Source of the DNA: Bacillota bacterium
GTDB taxonomy: Bacteria > Bacillota > Clostridia > Oscillospirales > Ruminococcaceae
Length of the DNA stretch: 19,183 bases
Direction: 5' to 3'
Assembly (NCBI GenBank): GCA_023429685.1
Contig: JAEZDF010000136.1
Location: forward strand, 1 to 19,183
Shown here: positions 6,958 through 13,786 of the stretch, one piece after another
Position numbering within the stretch: the stretch's first letter is position 1
Layout of the letters: the number at the start of each line of letters is the position of its first letter
The notes under the pieces: model-generated
The model's input: only the letters and a program-made list of their open reading frames with translations
What the model was told of the DNA's origin: nothing
The model's database searches: none
Made by a program: the position numbers and the translations under genes

Positions 6958-8232
6958 ATGCTTGATATTAAGATTATTCGCGAGGATGCAGATGCCGTAA
7001 AGGCGGCGCTTGCCAGAAGAAACAAGGACTATGCGCCGATTATTGACGAGATACTCGAGATTGACGTGCGCCGCCGCGAGATAAGCAGCAAGGCGGACGC
7101 GATGCGCGCCGAGCAGAACAAGGCAAACAAGCAGATTCCCGCTGTGAAGCAGGCGGGCGGGGACATTACAAAGATCATGGACGAGATGAAAAAGCTCTCC
7201 GACCAGATTAAGGCGTGTGCCGCCGAGATAAGCGACCTCGAGGAGCGTCAGCGCAGCCTGTTGCTTAATATCCCCAACACCCCGAACGCCGACGTGCCCG
7301 ACGGTGCGGACGACAGCCAAAACCGCGAGCTGCGCCGTGTGGGCGAGCCCCGCGTCTTTGAGTATGAGCCAAAGCCCCACTGGGATTTAGGTGCGGCACT
7401 GGGCATCCTTGACCCCGAGACAGCCGCAAAGGTAACGGGCGCACGCTTTCACTTTATCAAGGGACTGGGGGCGCGTCTTGAGCGCAGCATCATCAGCTAC
7501 TTCTTAAATACGCACACCGCAAACGGCTACACCGAGGTATTCCCGCCGTTTCTTGTAAACCGTGCGTCGATGACGGGAACGGGTCAGCTTCCGAAGTTTG
7601 AGGACGACGCCTACAAGCTTGCGAGTGAGGATTACTTCTTAATCCCCACCGCAGAGGTGCCCGTTACCAACATGCACCGCGACGAGATTATGGACGGAAC
7701 CACCCTGCCCGTGTGCTATGCCGCCTATTCCGCCTGCTTCCGTGGCGAGGTGGGTGCAGCCGGACGCGACCAAAAGGGCGTTATCCGCCAGCATCAGTTT
7801 AACAAGGTGGAGCTTGTAAAGTTCACCACCCCCGAGCAGTCGTACGACGCGCTCGAGGCTTTGACAAACGACGCCGAGCGCGTATTGCAGGGGTTAGGGC
7901 TACCTTACCGTGTGGTATGCCTGTGCGCGGGCGACCTAGGCTTTAGCAGCGCGAAGACCTACGACATCGAGGTGTGGATGCCTTCGTACAACCGCTATGT
8001 GGAGATTTCGAGCTGCTCGAACTTTGAGAGCTATCAGGCTCGCCGTGCGAACATCCGCTTTAAGAACAGCCAGCAGGATAAAACGCAGTTTGTGCACACC
8101 CTAAACGGCTCGGGCGTTGCAGTAGGCAGAACCCTTGCCGCCATCCTAGAAAACTACCAGAACCCCGACGGCAGCATCACCGTGCCCGAGGCACTGCGCC
8201 CCTATATGGGAACCGATGTGATAAAGGCGTAA
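6958..8232 (+). CDS. serS: seryl-tRNA synthetase
   Basis: Charges tRNA-Ser with serine in the cytoplasm through a seryl-adenylate. The 424-residue length is normal. An N-terminal helical arm (about 30-105, rich in K/E/A) is the coiled coil that grips the long variable arm of tRNA-Ser. Class II motif 2 appears around 260-285 (ACFRGEVGAAGRDQKGVIRQ, then HQFNKVE) and motif 3 around 384-401 (GSGVAVGRTLAAILENYQ). The ATG follows AAGGAG (6941-6946) with 11-nt spacing. A nearer ATG at 6948 is in another frame and stops after five codons. The position just after parAB is common in Clostridia. All expected parts are present. Confidence 0.97.
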   Translation: MLDIKIIREDADAVKAALARRNKDYAPIIDEILEIDVRRREISSKADAMRAEQNKANKQIPAVKQAGGDITKIMDEMKKLSDQIKACAAEISDLEERQRSLLLNIPNTPNADVPDGADDSQNRELRRVGEPRVFEYEPKPHWDLGAALGILDPETAAKVTGARFHFIKGLGARLERSIISYFLNTHTANGYTEVFPPFLVNRASMTGTGQLPKFEDDAYKLASEDYFLIPTAEVPVTNMHRDEIMDGTTLPVCYAAYSACFRGEVGAAGRDQKGVIRQHQFNKVELVKFTTPEQSYDALEALTNDAERVLQGLGLPYRVVCLCAGDLGFSSAKTYDIEVWMPSYNRYVEISSCSNFESYQARRANIRFKNSQQDKTQFVHTLNGSGVAVGRTLAAILENYQNPDGSITVPEALRPYMGTDVIKA

Positions 8233-8269
8233 AGCCATAGATACAGGACGAACAGGGGAGGACGCATGG

Positions 8270-8668
8270 ATGAAAACCTGTCCGAAATGCGGGGAGCTCA
8301 ACGGCGAGGATCGCACCACCTGCTTTTCCTGCCGCAAGGTGCTGGGGAGCAACGCGGCGTACCGCAAGGTGTGCCCGAAATGCCGCACGATCTATTCGCC
8401 CAGAGCCGAGCGCTGTGAGGAGTGCGGCGGGAAGCTTTCGGTATACGACCCGGTGGTGTCACACGCGTATGCGCGGCAATCCGACGCGAGATGGTGGCAT
8501 TATGTCATTGCCATTTTTCTACCATTGATTGGTCTTATTATGGCACTTTTTTACCTCGGTCAGGGCGACAACGACCTTGCCAAAACAATGCTTACCACCG
8601 TTGTGGTATGCGCGGTTATGCAGATTGTGCTCGGCGTTTTGCTTGCCGCCTGCGGGATGCTTGCATAA
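8270..8668 (+). CDS. small membrane protein with two zinc ribbons
   Basis: A 132-residue protein. Two CxxC...CxxC knuckle pairs occupy the N-terminal half (CPKC/CFSC at about 4-21, CPKC/CEEC at about 35-52), as in zinc-ribbon proteins. Two hydrophobic helices follow (about 77-96 and 106-130), so the ribbons are probably cytoplasmic on a two-helix anchor. Start ATG 8270 has AGGGGAGG at 8254-8261 with 8-nt spacing. It begins 37 bp after serS, so it may be read through from it, and a hairpin follows. Such ribbon-plus-membrane proteins are common in Clostridia, mostly of unknown role; I do not assign one. Confidence 0.8.
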   Translation: MKTCPKCGELNGEDRTTCFSCRKVLGSNAAYRKVCPKCRTIYSPRAERCEECGGKLSVYDPVVSHAYARQSDARWWHYVIAIFLPLIGLIMALFYLGQGDNDLAKTMLTTVVVCAVMQIVLGVLLAACGMLA

Positions 8669-8687
8669 CACACATAAAAAAGCAGAG

Positions 8688-8724
8688 CAGGGAAACCGAG
8701 CCGCAAGCGGCAAGGCTTTCCCTG
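8688..8724 (+). terminator. hairpin downstream of the zinc-ribbon gene
   Basis: CAGGGAAA (8688-8695) pairs with TTTCCCTG (8717-8724), and an inner GCCGC/GCGGC pair strengthens the stem. It starts 20 bases after the stop and is followed by TCGTTT, a weak T-run. It may instead be the first of the palindromic elements that fill the next 500 bp. Confidence 0.5.
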
Positions 8725-8745
8725 TCGTTTGTAATAAGGGAATTC

Positions 8746-8800
8746 CCAACCTGCGGTTGGCATTATGAGACCTGCCGTAGGGGCGACCATTGGTCGTCCG
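8746..8800. repeat. composite palindromic repeat, copy 1 (short form)
   Basis: Hairpin A, CCAACC/GGTTGG (8746-8760), is followed by CATTATGAGACCTGC and hairpin B, CGTAGGGGCGACCA with TGGTCGTCCG (8776-8800). It lacks the middle AAAACC/GGTTTT hairpin found in copies 2 and 3. Noncoding; it lies downstream of the zinc-ribbon gene. Confidence 0.7.
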
Positions 8801-8855
8801 TAAATGTACCATCTCAACCAATTACAGAGCGCATATTACAATTCAACACCCACGC

Positions 8856-8882
8856 CGTAGGGAGCGACGCTCTCGTCGCTCC
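8856..8882 (+). repeat. hairpin-B module, GAGCGACG variant
   Basis: CGTAGGGAGCGACG (8856-8869) pairs through GGAGCGACG with CGTCGCTCC, which ends at 8881. It shares the CGTAGGG entry with copies 1-3, but the stem sequence is different and still fully complementary. Confidence 0.7.
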
Positions 8883-8910
8883 GCCCCCGACCGGTTGGAA
8901 ATGTGATAAA

Positions 8911-8937
8911 CGGAACGGTCGGGGACCGCTCCCTACG
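8911..8937 (-). repeat. hairpin-B module, reverse orientation, ACGGTC variant
   Basis: CGGAACGGTC (8911-8920) pairs with GACCGCTCC, followed by CTACG. On the - strand it reads CGTAGGGAGCGGTC..., the same framework as the + strand modules. A near-identical copy lies at 9099-9124 with GACCGTTCC, restoring a pair that is G-T or A-C here. Confidence 0.7.
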
Positions 8938-8942
8938 CATCG

Positions 8943-9025
8943 CCAACCGTTGGTTGGCATTATGAAAACCTACGGTTTTCGCGAAGTATTAAATTTAGTC
9001 GTAGGGGCGATTAGTAATCGCCCGC
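8943..9025. repeat. composite palindromic repeat, copy 2 (full form)
   Basis: Three hairpins in order: CCAACC/GGTTGG (8943-8957), AAAACC/GGTTTT (8965-8979) and CGTAGGGGCGATT with AATCGCCCGC (9000-9025). The spacer between the second and third is GAAGTATTAAATTTAGT. Copy 3 has the same order with about 85% similar sequence by eye. No protein-coding signal. Confidence 0.75.
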
Positions 9026-9044
9026 GTTCCCTATACAAACTACG

Positions 9045-9075
9045 CTACGGGGCGTCGGGAACGCCGCCCCCTACG
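9045..9075 (-). repeat. hairpin-B module, reverse orientation, GGCGT variant
   Basis: GGCGT (9051-9055) pairs with ACGCC (9061-9065) around CGGGA, within an outer CTACGGGG...CCCCCTACG frame. Read on the - strand it begins CGTAGGGGGCGGCGT, the same framework as the neighbouring modules. Confidence 0.65.
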
Positions 9076-9098
9076 GGTGGGGTTTATTCGGTAAGGGG

Positions 9099-9124
9099 CG
9101 GAACGGTCGGGGACCGTTCCCTAC
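9099..9124 (-). repeat. hairpin-B module, reverse orientation, ACGGTC variant, copy 2
   Basis: GGAACGGTC and GACCGTTCC form a perfect 9-bp stem around GGG, followed by CTAC. It is almost identical to 8911-8937. Confidence 0.7.
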
Positions 9125-9130
9125 ACATCA

Positions 9131-9234
9131 CCAACCTATCGGTTGGTATTAAGAAAACCTACGGTTTTCGCAAAGTATTAAATCTAGTCGTAGGGGCGAA
9201 TAGCGAAGAAAGCTTCGCATTAGCAATCGCCCGC
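9131..9234. repeat. composite palindromic repeat, copy 3, with a nested hairpin
   Basis: It has the same order as copy 2: CCAACC/GGTTGG (9131-9146), AAAACC/GGTTTT (9154-9168), then CGTAGGGGCGA ... TCGCCCGC (9189-9234). The final hairpin is expanded by about 20 bases containing GCGAAG/CTTCGC, a second stem nested in the loop. The thioesterase Shine-Dalgarno lies 48 bp downstream. Confidence 0.75.
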
Positions 9235-9297
9235 AGGCCATACAAAAGCCACCCACACGCACAGGTAATAATCCATGCTGCAAGGAGGTAGAAACAG

Positions 9298-10026
9298 ATG
9301 CAAACATCCTATACCGTTTCGTTTACCGTGGCTTACCCAGAATGCGACGTAAACAACCGCATGCGTATCTCAAACGTGATGCGGCATGTGCAGCAGATGG
9401 GCGGCGCGCATCTCGACAGCTTAGGGCTTACCTACCACCGCATGGCAGCGGATGGGGTGGTGCTGCTGCTTGCCAAGGAGGGCATGACGATAAACCGTCT
9501 GCCCGAGGGCGGCGAGCGCATCCGCATTGTGACCACCCCCCGCAAGCCCAAAGGTGCTACGTTGCTGCGCGACTGTACCTTTTACGCCGAGGACGGCAGC
9601 GAGCTGTTGTTTGTAGAGACTACTTGGGTGGCGGCGGACACCGTTACCCACCGCATCGTGCGCCCCGGCGAGCTTTCGTACGACATCATCCCGTCGCTGG
9701 AGGAGAAAGACTACACCGTGACGGGGTTGCGGGTGCGCCTGCCCGAGACCGCGCAGGTGGTGGGGGAGCGCGTGGTGCGCTTTTCGGATATCGACTGCAA
9801 CCGCCACCTGAACAACGCCGTGTACGGCGATATTGTGTATGACTTTTTGCCGGTGGAAGTGGTGGAGAAGAAAGAGCCCAAAACCTTCTTCATGCACTTT
9901 CAACACGAGGCGGGGCTCGGCGAGTGCCTGACTATCCGCGTGGGGCAGACGGCGGAGGGCGGCTATGTGGTGACTGGAACCAAGGCGGGCGGCGACAGCT
10001 GCTTTACCGCAATGGTGCAGTTTTAA
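9298..10026 (+). CDS. acyl-ACP thioesterase, FatA/FatB-type double hotdog
   Basis: A 242-residue cytoplasmic enzyme expected to hydrolyse acyl-ACP to free fatty acid. The N-terminal hotdog begins YTVSFTVAYPECDVNNRMRI. The second hotdog contains SDIDCNRHLNNAVYGDIVYD, in which Asn168 and His170 match the DxNxHxNN catalytic signature of bacterial and plant acyl-ACP thioesterases. Length is normal for the bacterial form. The ATG follows AAGGAGGT (9282-9289) with 8-nt spacing, a strong site. The deformylase gene starts 28 bp after the stop, probably in one transcript. Chain-length preference cannot be read from the sequence. Any promoter must lie in or before the repeat-filled region upstream. Confidence 0.9.
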   Translation: MQTSYTVSFTVAYPECDVNNRMRISNVMRHVQQMGGAHLDSLGLTYHRMAADGVVLLLAKEGMTINRLPEGGERIRIVTTPRKPKGATLLRDCTFYAEDGSELLFVETTWVAADTVTHRIVRPGELSYDIIPSLEEKDYTVTGLRVRLPETAQVVGERVVRFSDIDCNRHLNNAVYGDIVYDFLPVEVVEKKEPKTFFMHFQHEAGLGECLTIRVGQTAEGGYVVTGTKAGGDSCFTAMVQF

Positions 10027-10054
10027 GGAATGACCATAACAGGGGGATTAAAGG

Positions 10055-10531
10055 ATGCAACGGAAAATTCTGCTGCTGGGTGACCCTGCACTGTACCGCA
10101 TCAGCGAGCCCTACAGGGAAGAGGAACTACACGGGCTACTGGAGCTAAAGCAGGATTTGTGCGATACGCTGCTTGCCTATCGGGAAAGGTACGGTGTGGG
10201 TAGAGCGATTGCCGCACCACAGATCGGGGTGGCTAAGCGCATCATCTACCGGCATCTGGATACACCGATTCTGTTTATCAACCCGCGCATGGAGTTCCCC
10301 GATGGGGAGATGGTGGAGATACTTGACGATTGCATGTCCTTTCCCGGGCTGCGGGTGCGGGTTATGCGGCACAAGCGGTGTGTCATCCACTACAAGGACG
10401 AGCAGTGGAATGACAAAACCTTACAGGTCGAGGGAGATATGGCGGAGCTGTTGCAGCACGAGTACGACCACCTTGACGGCATCCTCGCCACCATGCGCGC
10501 CATAGACAACAGGTCGTTCTTTTACGGCTGA
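10055..10531 (+). CDS. def: divergent peptide deformylase
   Basis: A 158-residue metalloenzyme predicted to remove N-formyl groups from new proteins. The three family motifs can be placed. Motif 1 is GRAIAAPQIG (49-58), where classical GxGhAAPQ has Gly for this Ala. Motif 2 is DDCMS with Cys93 (EGCLS in the canonical enzyme). Motif 3 is HEYDH (135-139). The metal ligands Cys and two His and the catalytic Glu are all kept, so activity is plausible, but the substitutions mark a divergent subfamily, perhaps not the main deformylase. Start ATG 10055 has AGGGGG 8 nt upstream. It lies between the thioesterase and tex, probably co-transcribed. Confidence 0.85.
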   Translation: MQRKILLLGDPALYRISEPYREEELHGLLELKQDLCDTLLAYRERYGVGRAIAAPQIGVAKRIIYRHLDTPILFINPRMEFPDGEMVEILDDCMSFPGLRVRVMRHKRCVIHYKDEQWNDKTLQVEGDMAELLQHEYDHLDGILATMRAIDNRSFFYG

Positions 10532-10593
10532 TTATTTTGCGATGCGGCAACCTGTCACGCACAAGTCCCATCAACATACTGGAGGTATTATCT

Positions 10594-12768
10594 TTGGACA
10601 TCTTACAAACGCTGACCGCAGAGTTTAAGCTGCGCCCCGAGCAGGTGGAAAGCACCGTCAAGCTCATTGACGACGGCAACACCATCCCGTTTATTGCGCG
10701 TTACCGCAAGGAGGTGACGGGCTCGCTAGACGATCAGGTGCTGCGCGAGCTGTTTGACCGCTTAACCTACTTGCGTGGGCTGGAGAAGCGCAAGGAGGAG
10801 ATTCTGGCAAACATCGAGGGGCAGGGCAAGCTGACCGACGAGCTAAAGGCGCAGATTCTCGCCGCCAAAACCCTCGCGGAGGCGGAGGATTTATACCGCC
10901 CGTATAAACAGAAGAGAAAAACACGCGCATCGGTGGCAAGAGAGAAGGGTCTCGAGCCGCTTGCGGCGTTTTTGATTGCCCAGGAAAAACAATGCGCCGA
11001 CCCGTTGACTGAGGCGGCGGGGTATGTGGACGAGGAAAAAGGGGTCGCGACGGTGGAGGATGCGCTGCAGGGCGCGATGGATATCATAGCCGAGGATATC
11101 TCGGACGACGCCGCCATCCGCAAGGCGTTGCGAGAGTACCTGCTGAAAAACGCGCTGATTGTCACCAAGAATGCGAATAAAGAAGACAGTGTATACCGTA
11201 TGTATTACGAATTCAGCGAGGGCGTGGCAAAGATTGCCGGGCACCGTGTGCTTGCCATCGACCGCGGGGAGCGCGAGGGCTTTTTAAAGGTAGCGGTGGA
11301 ATGCAACCGCGCGTTTGCGCTGTCACTTGTGACCACTCCAACGGTAAGGGACGGCTCGCCCTGCACGATGTATGTGCGCGCCGCCGCCGAGGACTCGTTT
11401 GACCGACTGATCTTTCCATCCCTTGAGCGCGAGGTGCGGGCATTCTTAACCGAAAATGCCGCGACACAGGCCATCAAGGTATTTGGCGTAAACCTGTCGC
11501 ATCTGTTGATGCAGCCGCCCGTCAAGGGCTTTCGGGTGCTGGGGTGCGACCCCGGCTACCGCACCGGCTGCAAGCTGGCGGTGGTGGACGAAACGGGCAG
11601 GGTGCTGGATACGGGGGTAATCTACCCCGCACCCCCCCACAACAAGACCGAGCAGGCAAAGCAAACGGTGACGACGTTTGTGAAGAAGCATGGCATTAAC
11701 GCCATCGCCATCGGCAACGGCACCGCATCGCGCGAGACCGAAGCGTTTATTGCGGGGCTTTTGCGCGAGCTGCCGGGGCAGGCGTCCTATATGATTGTGA
11801 GTGAAGCGGGCGCGTCGGTGTATTCTGCAAGCAAGCTTGCCGCCGAGGAGTTCCCCGAGTATGATGTATCGCTGCGCAGCGCGGTATCCATTGCCCGCCG
11901 CATGCAGGACCCGCTGGCGGAGCTGGTCAAAATAGACCCCAAGGCGATCGGCGTGGGGCAGTATCAGCACGACATGCCCAAAAGCCAGCTGGAGGAGGCG
12001 CTTTCCGGCGTAGTGGAGCAGTGCGTGAACAACGTGGGTGTTGACCTGAACACCGCGTCGCACTCCTTGCTGGGGCGTGTTGCGGGCATTAACGGCACGG
12101 TGGCAAAGAACATCGTGAAATACCGCGAGGAAAACGGCGCGTTTTCAAAGCGCGGCGAGCTGCTGAAGGTGCCTAAGCTCGGCAAAAAGGCGTTTGAGCA
12201 GTGCGCGGGCTTTCTGCGCGTCGCCGAAAGCGACAACGTGCTGGATAACACCGGCGTACACCCCGAAAGCTACGAGGCGGCGAAAGGGCTGCTTACCCTG
12301 TGCGGCTACAGCCTAAGCGATGTAAAGGCGGGGGCAATCGCCGAGCTGCCCACGCGCGTGAAAGAACTGGGCGGCAATGCAGCGGTTGCACAGCGGTTGG
12401 GTGTGGGCGCGCCCACCCTTGCCGACATCGTAAAGGAGCTGCAAAAGCCCGGACGCGACCCGCGTGACGAGCTGCCAAAGCCCATCCTGCGCACCGACGT
12501 GCTGACGATGGAGGATTTAACCCCCGGCATGGAGCTGACGGGCACGGTGCGCAACGTGATCGACTTCGGCGCGTTTGTGGATATCGGGGTGCACGACGAC
12601 GGACTGGTGCACATCTCGCAGATCTGCGACCGCTTTATTAAGCACCCCTCGGAGGTGCTGAAGGTGGGCGACATCGTGACGGTGTGGGTACTGGAGGCGG
12701 ACGTGAAAAAACACCGCGTGTCGCTGACCATGAAGGAGAAGAACCGCCCGAAGGTGGGGGAGAGTTAA
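10594..12768 (+). CDS. tex: Tex-family RNA-binding transcription accessory protein
   Basis: A 724-residue protein of the Tex/Spt6-like family, thought to bind nucleic acid and act with RNA polymerase. The N-terminal helical part carries the conserved IPFIARYRKE. A YqgF/RuvX-like RNase H fold begins near 314 (VLGCDPGYRTGCKLAVVDE). Helix-hairpin-helix motifs lie around 480-550 (VDLNTASHSLLGRVAGI, KVPKLGKKAFEQCAGFLR). A C-terminal S1 domain covers 644-714 (GTVRNVIDFGAFVDIGVHDD, then LVHISQI). The start is TTG 10594, preceded by GGAGGT (10581-10586) with 7-nt spacing; an in-frame ATG at 10537 has no such site. Length and order are complete. Confidence 0.95.
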   Translation: MDILQTLTAEFKLRPEQVESTVKLIDDGNTIPFIARYRKEVTGSLDDQVLRELFDRLTYLRGLEKRKEEILANIEGQGKLTDELKAQILAAKTLAEAEDLYRPYKQKRKTRASVAREKGLEPLAAFLIAQEKQCADPLTEAAGYVDEEKGVATVEDALQGAMDIIAEDISDDAAIRKALREYLLKNALIVTKNANKEDSVYRMYYEFSEGVAKIAGHRVLAIDRGEREGFLKVAVECNRAFALSLVTTPTVRDGSPCTMYVRAAAEDSFDRLIFPSLEREVRAFLTENAATQAIKVFGVNLSHLLMQPPVKGFRVLGCDPGYRTGCKLAVVDETGRVLDTGVIYPAPPHNKTEQAKQTVTTFVKKHGINAIAIGNGTASRETEAFIAGLLRELPGQASYMIVSEAGASVYSASKLAAEEFPEYDVSLRSAVSIARRMQDPLAELVKIDPKAIGVGQYQHDMPKSQLEEALSGVVEQCVNNVGVDLNTASHSLLGRVAGINGTVAKNIVKYREENGAFSKRGELLKVPKLGKKAFEQCAGFLRVAESDNVLDNTGVHPESYEAAKGLLTLCGYSLSDVKAGAIAELPTRVKELGGNAAVAQRLGVGAPTLADIVKELQKPGRDPRDELPKPILRTDVLTMEDLTPGMELTGTVRNVIDFGAFVDIGVHDDGLVHISQICDRFIKHPSEVLKVGDIVTVWVLEADVKKHRVSLTMKEKNRPKVGES

Positions 12769-12811
12769 GATAATATCGTGACTGAATAAATTTAATACAC
12801 ACATAGAAAGA

Positions 12812-12851
12812 ACCCGACATGCGCAGGGGCTACCCCTTGCACATGTCGGGT
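12812..12851. terminator. bidirectional terminator between tex and the first lipoprotein gene
   Basis: ACCCGACATG (12812-12821) pairs with CATGTCGGGT (12842-12851), extended by GCAGGGG/CCCCTTGC with one bulge and a 3-nt loop. CTTTTG follows on the + strand; on the - strand TCTTTCTATG follows. It lies between convergent genes ending at 12768 and 12861 and so can serve both. Confidence 0.85.
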
Positions 12852-12860
12852 CTTTTGCTG

Positions 12861-13604
12861 TTAGGACAGGTTGGTTGTATCATGACGGGCGTATGCCTCA
12901 TCGTTCAGGCGGTAGGAGATGTATTGAAAGGCGTTTTTCTCCTCGTTAAGTCGAACAATCAGGGTGCCCATGGGGAACAGATAGCCCCCGGGATAGCCGT
13001 ATTTGGTGGCGTCCTGTTGGTAATCCGGCAAAACGGAGCCGATTAAATCGGGGTCTACGGTGTCATCGCTTAGGAAGTGGTAGGCAACCTCAATCTTAAC
13101 GAGGTCTTCATCCATTACGGTGGACGAAGCAACCATTCGGTCAGGTCCGCCCCCGCCGACCAGCAGTAGATAGGTGTGGTTTTTGGCATCGTACAGACGG
13201 GCGGAGCGCAGGGTCTCCTTGTCTATACCAAAGCGGGGGCACAAAGCCGCCTCCACAAGGTCGCCGTCGGCATAAGGGTTGTCGTAGCGTTCCGTGCCGA
13301 GCGGAAGGTTTAGGTAGTTGTAATATGACAGTATTGAAATATAGTCATCCGGGTCGAGTGCCTTGATGCTGTCCCACGAATAAAACCACGGGTAGCCGGC
13401 GGGCTTTAGCGGGTCGATGAAGGCTTTGCTGACCGCCTGCAGATCCAATAAATCAATCCCATTGGAAAGCGCCTGCCACGGAATATCCGAATAGGGACTG
13501 CCGCTGAGCGATTGGGATGATATGGGCTGACGGGAGGATGCGCCACAGCCAAACAGGCTGAATAAGAGAAGGAAACAAAGAAGAAGGGGAATCCCTTTTT
13601 TCAT
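12861..13604 (-). CDS. predicted lipoprotein, member of the local paralogous family
   Basis: About 247 residues, of no family I can name. The signal peptide ends LFSLFGCG, so Cys20 is the likely lipidated residue. The mature protein shares landmarks with the + strand lipoproteins downstream: F.SW, LNLP, YDA..HTYLLLVGGGG, FPMGTLIVRL and YISYRLND. AGGTGG lies 8 nt before the ATG at 13604, so that start is used; the frame extends to a GTG at 13616. It is transcribed away from the other four genes, from its own promoter. It is presumably an extracytoplasmic membrane-anchored protein; its function is unknown. Confidence 0.8.
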   Translation of the reverse strand: MKKGIPLLLCFLLLFSLFGCGASSRQPISSQSLSGSPYSDIPWQALSNGIDLLDLQAVSKAFIDPLKPAGYPWFYSWDSIKALDPDDYISILSYYNYLNLPLGTERYDNPYADGDLVEAALCPRFGIDKETLRSARLYDAKNHTYLLLVGGGGPDRMVASSTVMDEDLVKIEVAYHFLSDDTVDPDLIGSVLPDYQQDATKYGYPGGYLFPMGTLIVRLNEEKNAFQYISYRLNDEAYARHDTTNLS

Positions 13605-13634
13605 CTTTAGCACCACCTAGCTGTAATTAACATA

Positions 13635-13663
13635 ATAGTAACACCAAACACCATGATTTACAA
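13635..13663 (-). promoter_or_regulatory. promoter of the - strand lipoprotein gene
   Basis: On the - strand TTGTAA (13663-13658), a 17-bp spacer and TACTAT (13640-13635) form a good sigma-A-type promoter. The start would be near 13628, about 25 nt before the ATG. No equally good pair was found for the divergent + strand gene in the same 180-bp gap. Confidence 0.55.
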
Positions 13664-13786
13664 TATAATGTAATTTTTATCTATTAAACAGCTCGCGTTG
13701 CAATAAAACAACACAAATTACACACTAATATCTGTAAGCATTACTGAAAGATGGCTGACTATACAAGCTGGAAAGAAGGGTTTTAA

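Noticed and set aside
8746..9234. Possible CRISPR array, given several repeats within 500 bp.
   Set aside because: The repeats are palindromic modules in both orientations with irregular spacing and no uniform spacers, and no cas genes are present.
8422..9291. A long open frame on the + strand through the palindromic repeat region.
   Set aside because: It begins inside the zinc-ribbon gene in another frame and then translates the hairpin repeats; it lacks a start site and looks like noncoding GC-rich DNA.
10891..12063. Long antisense open frames opposite tex.
   Set aside because: They are the GC-rich shadow of a well-conserved gene on the + strand and have no start signals of their own.
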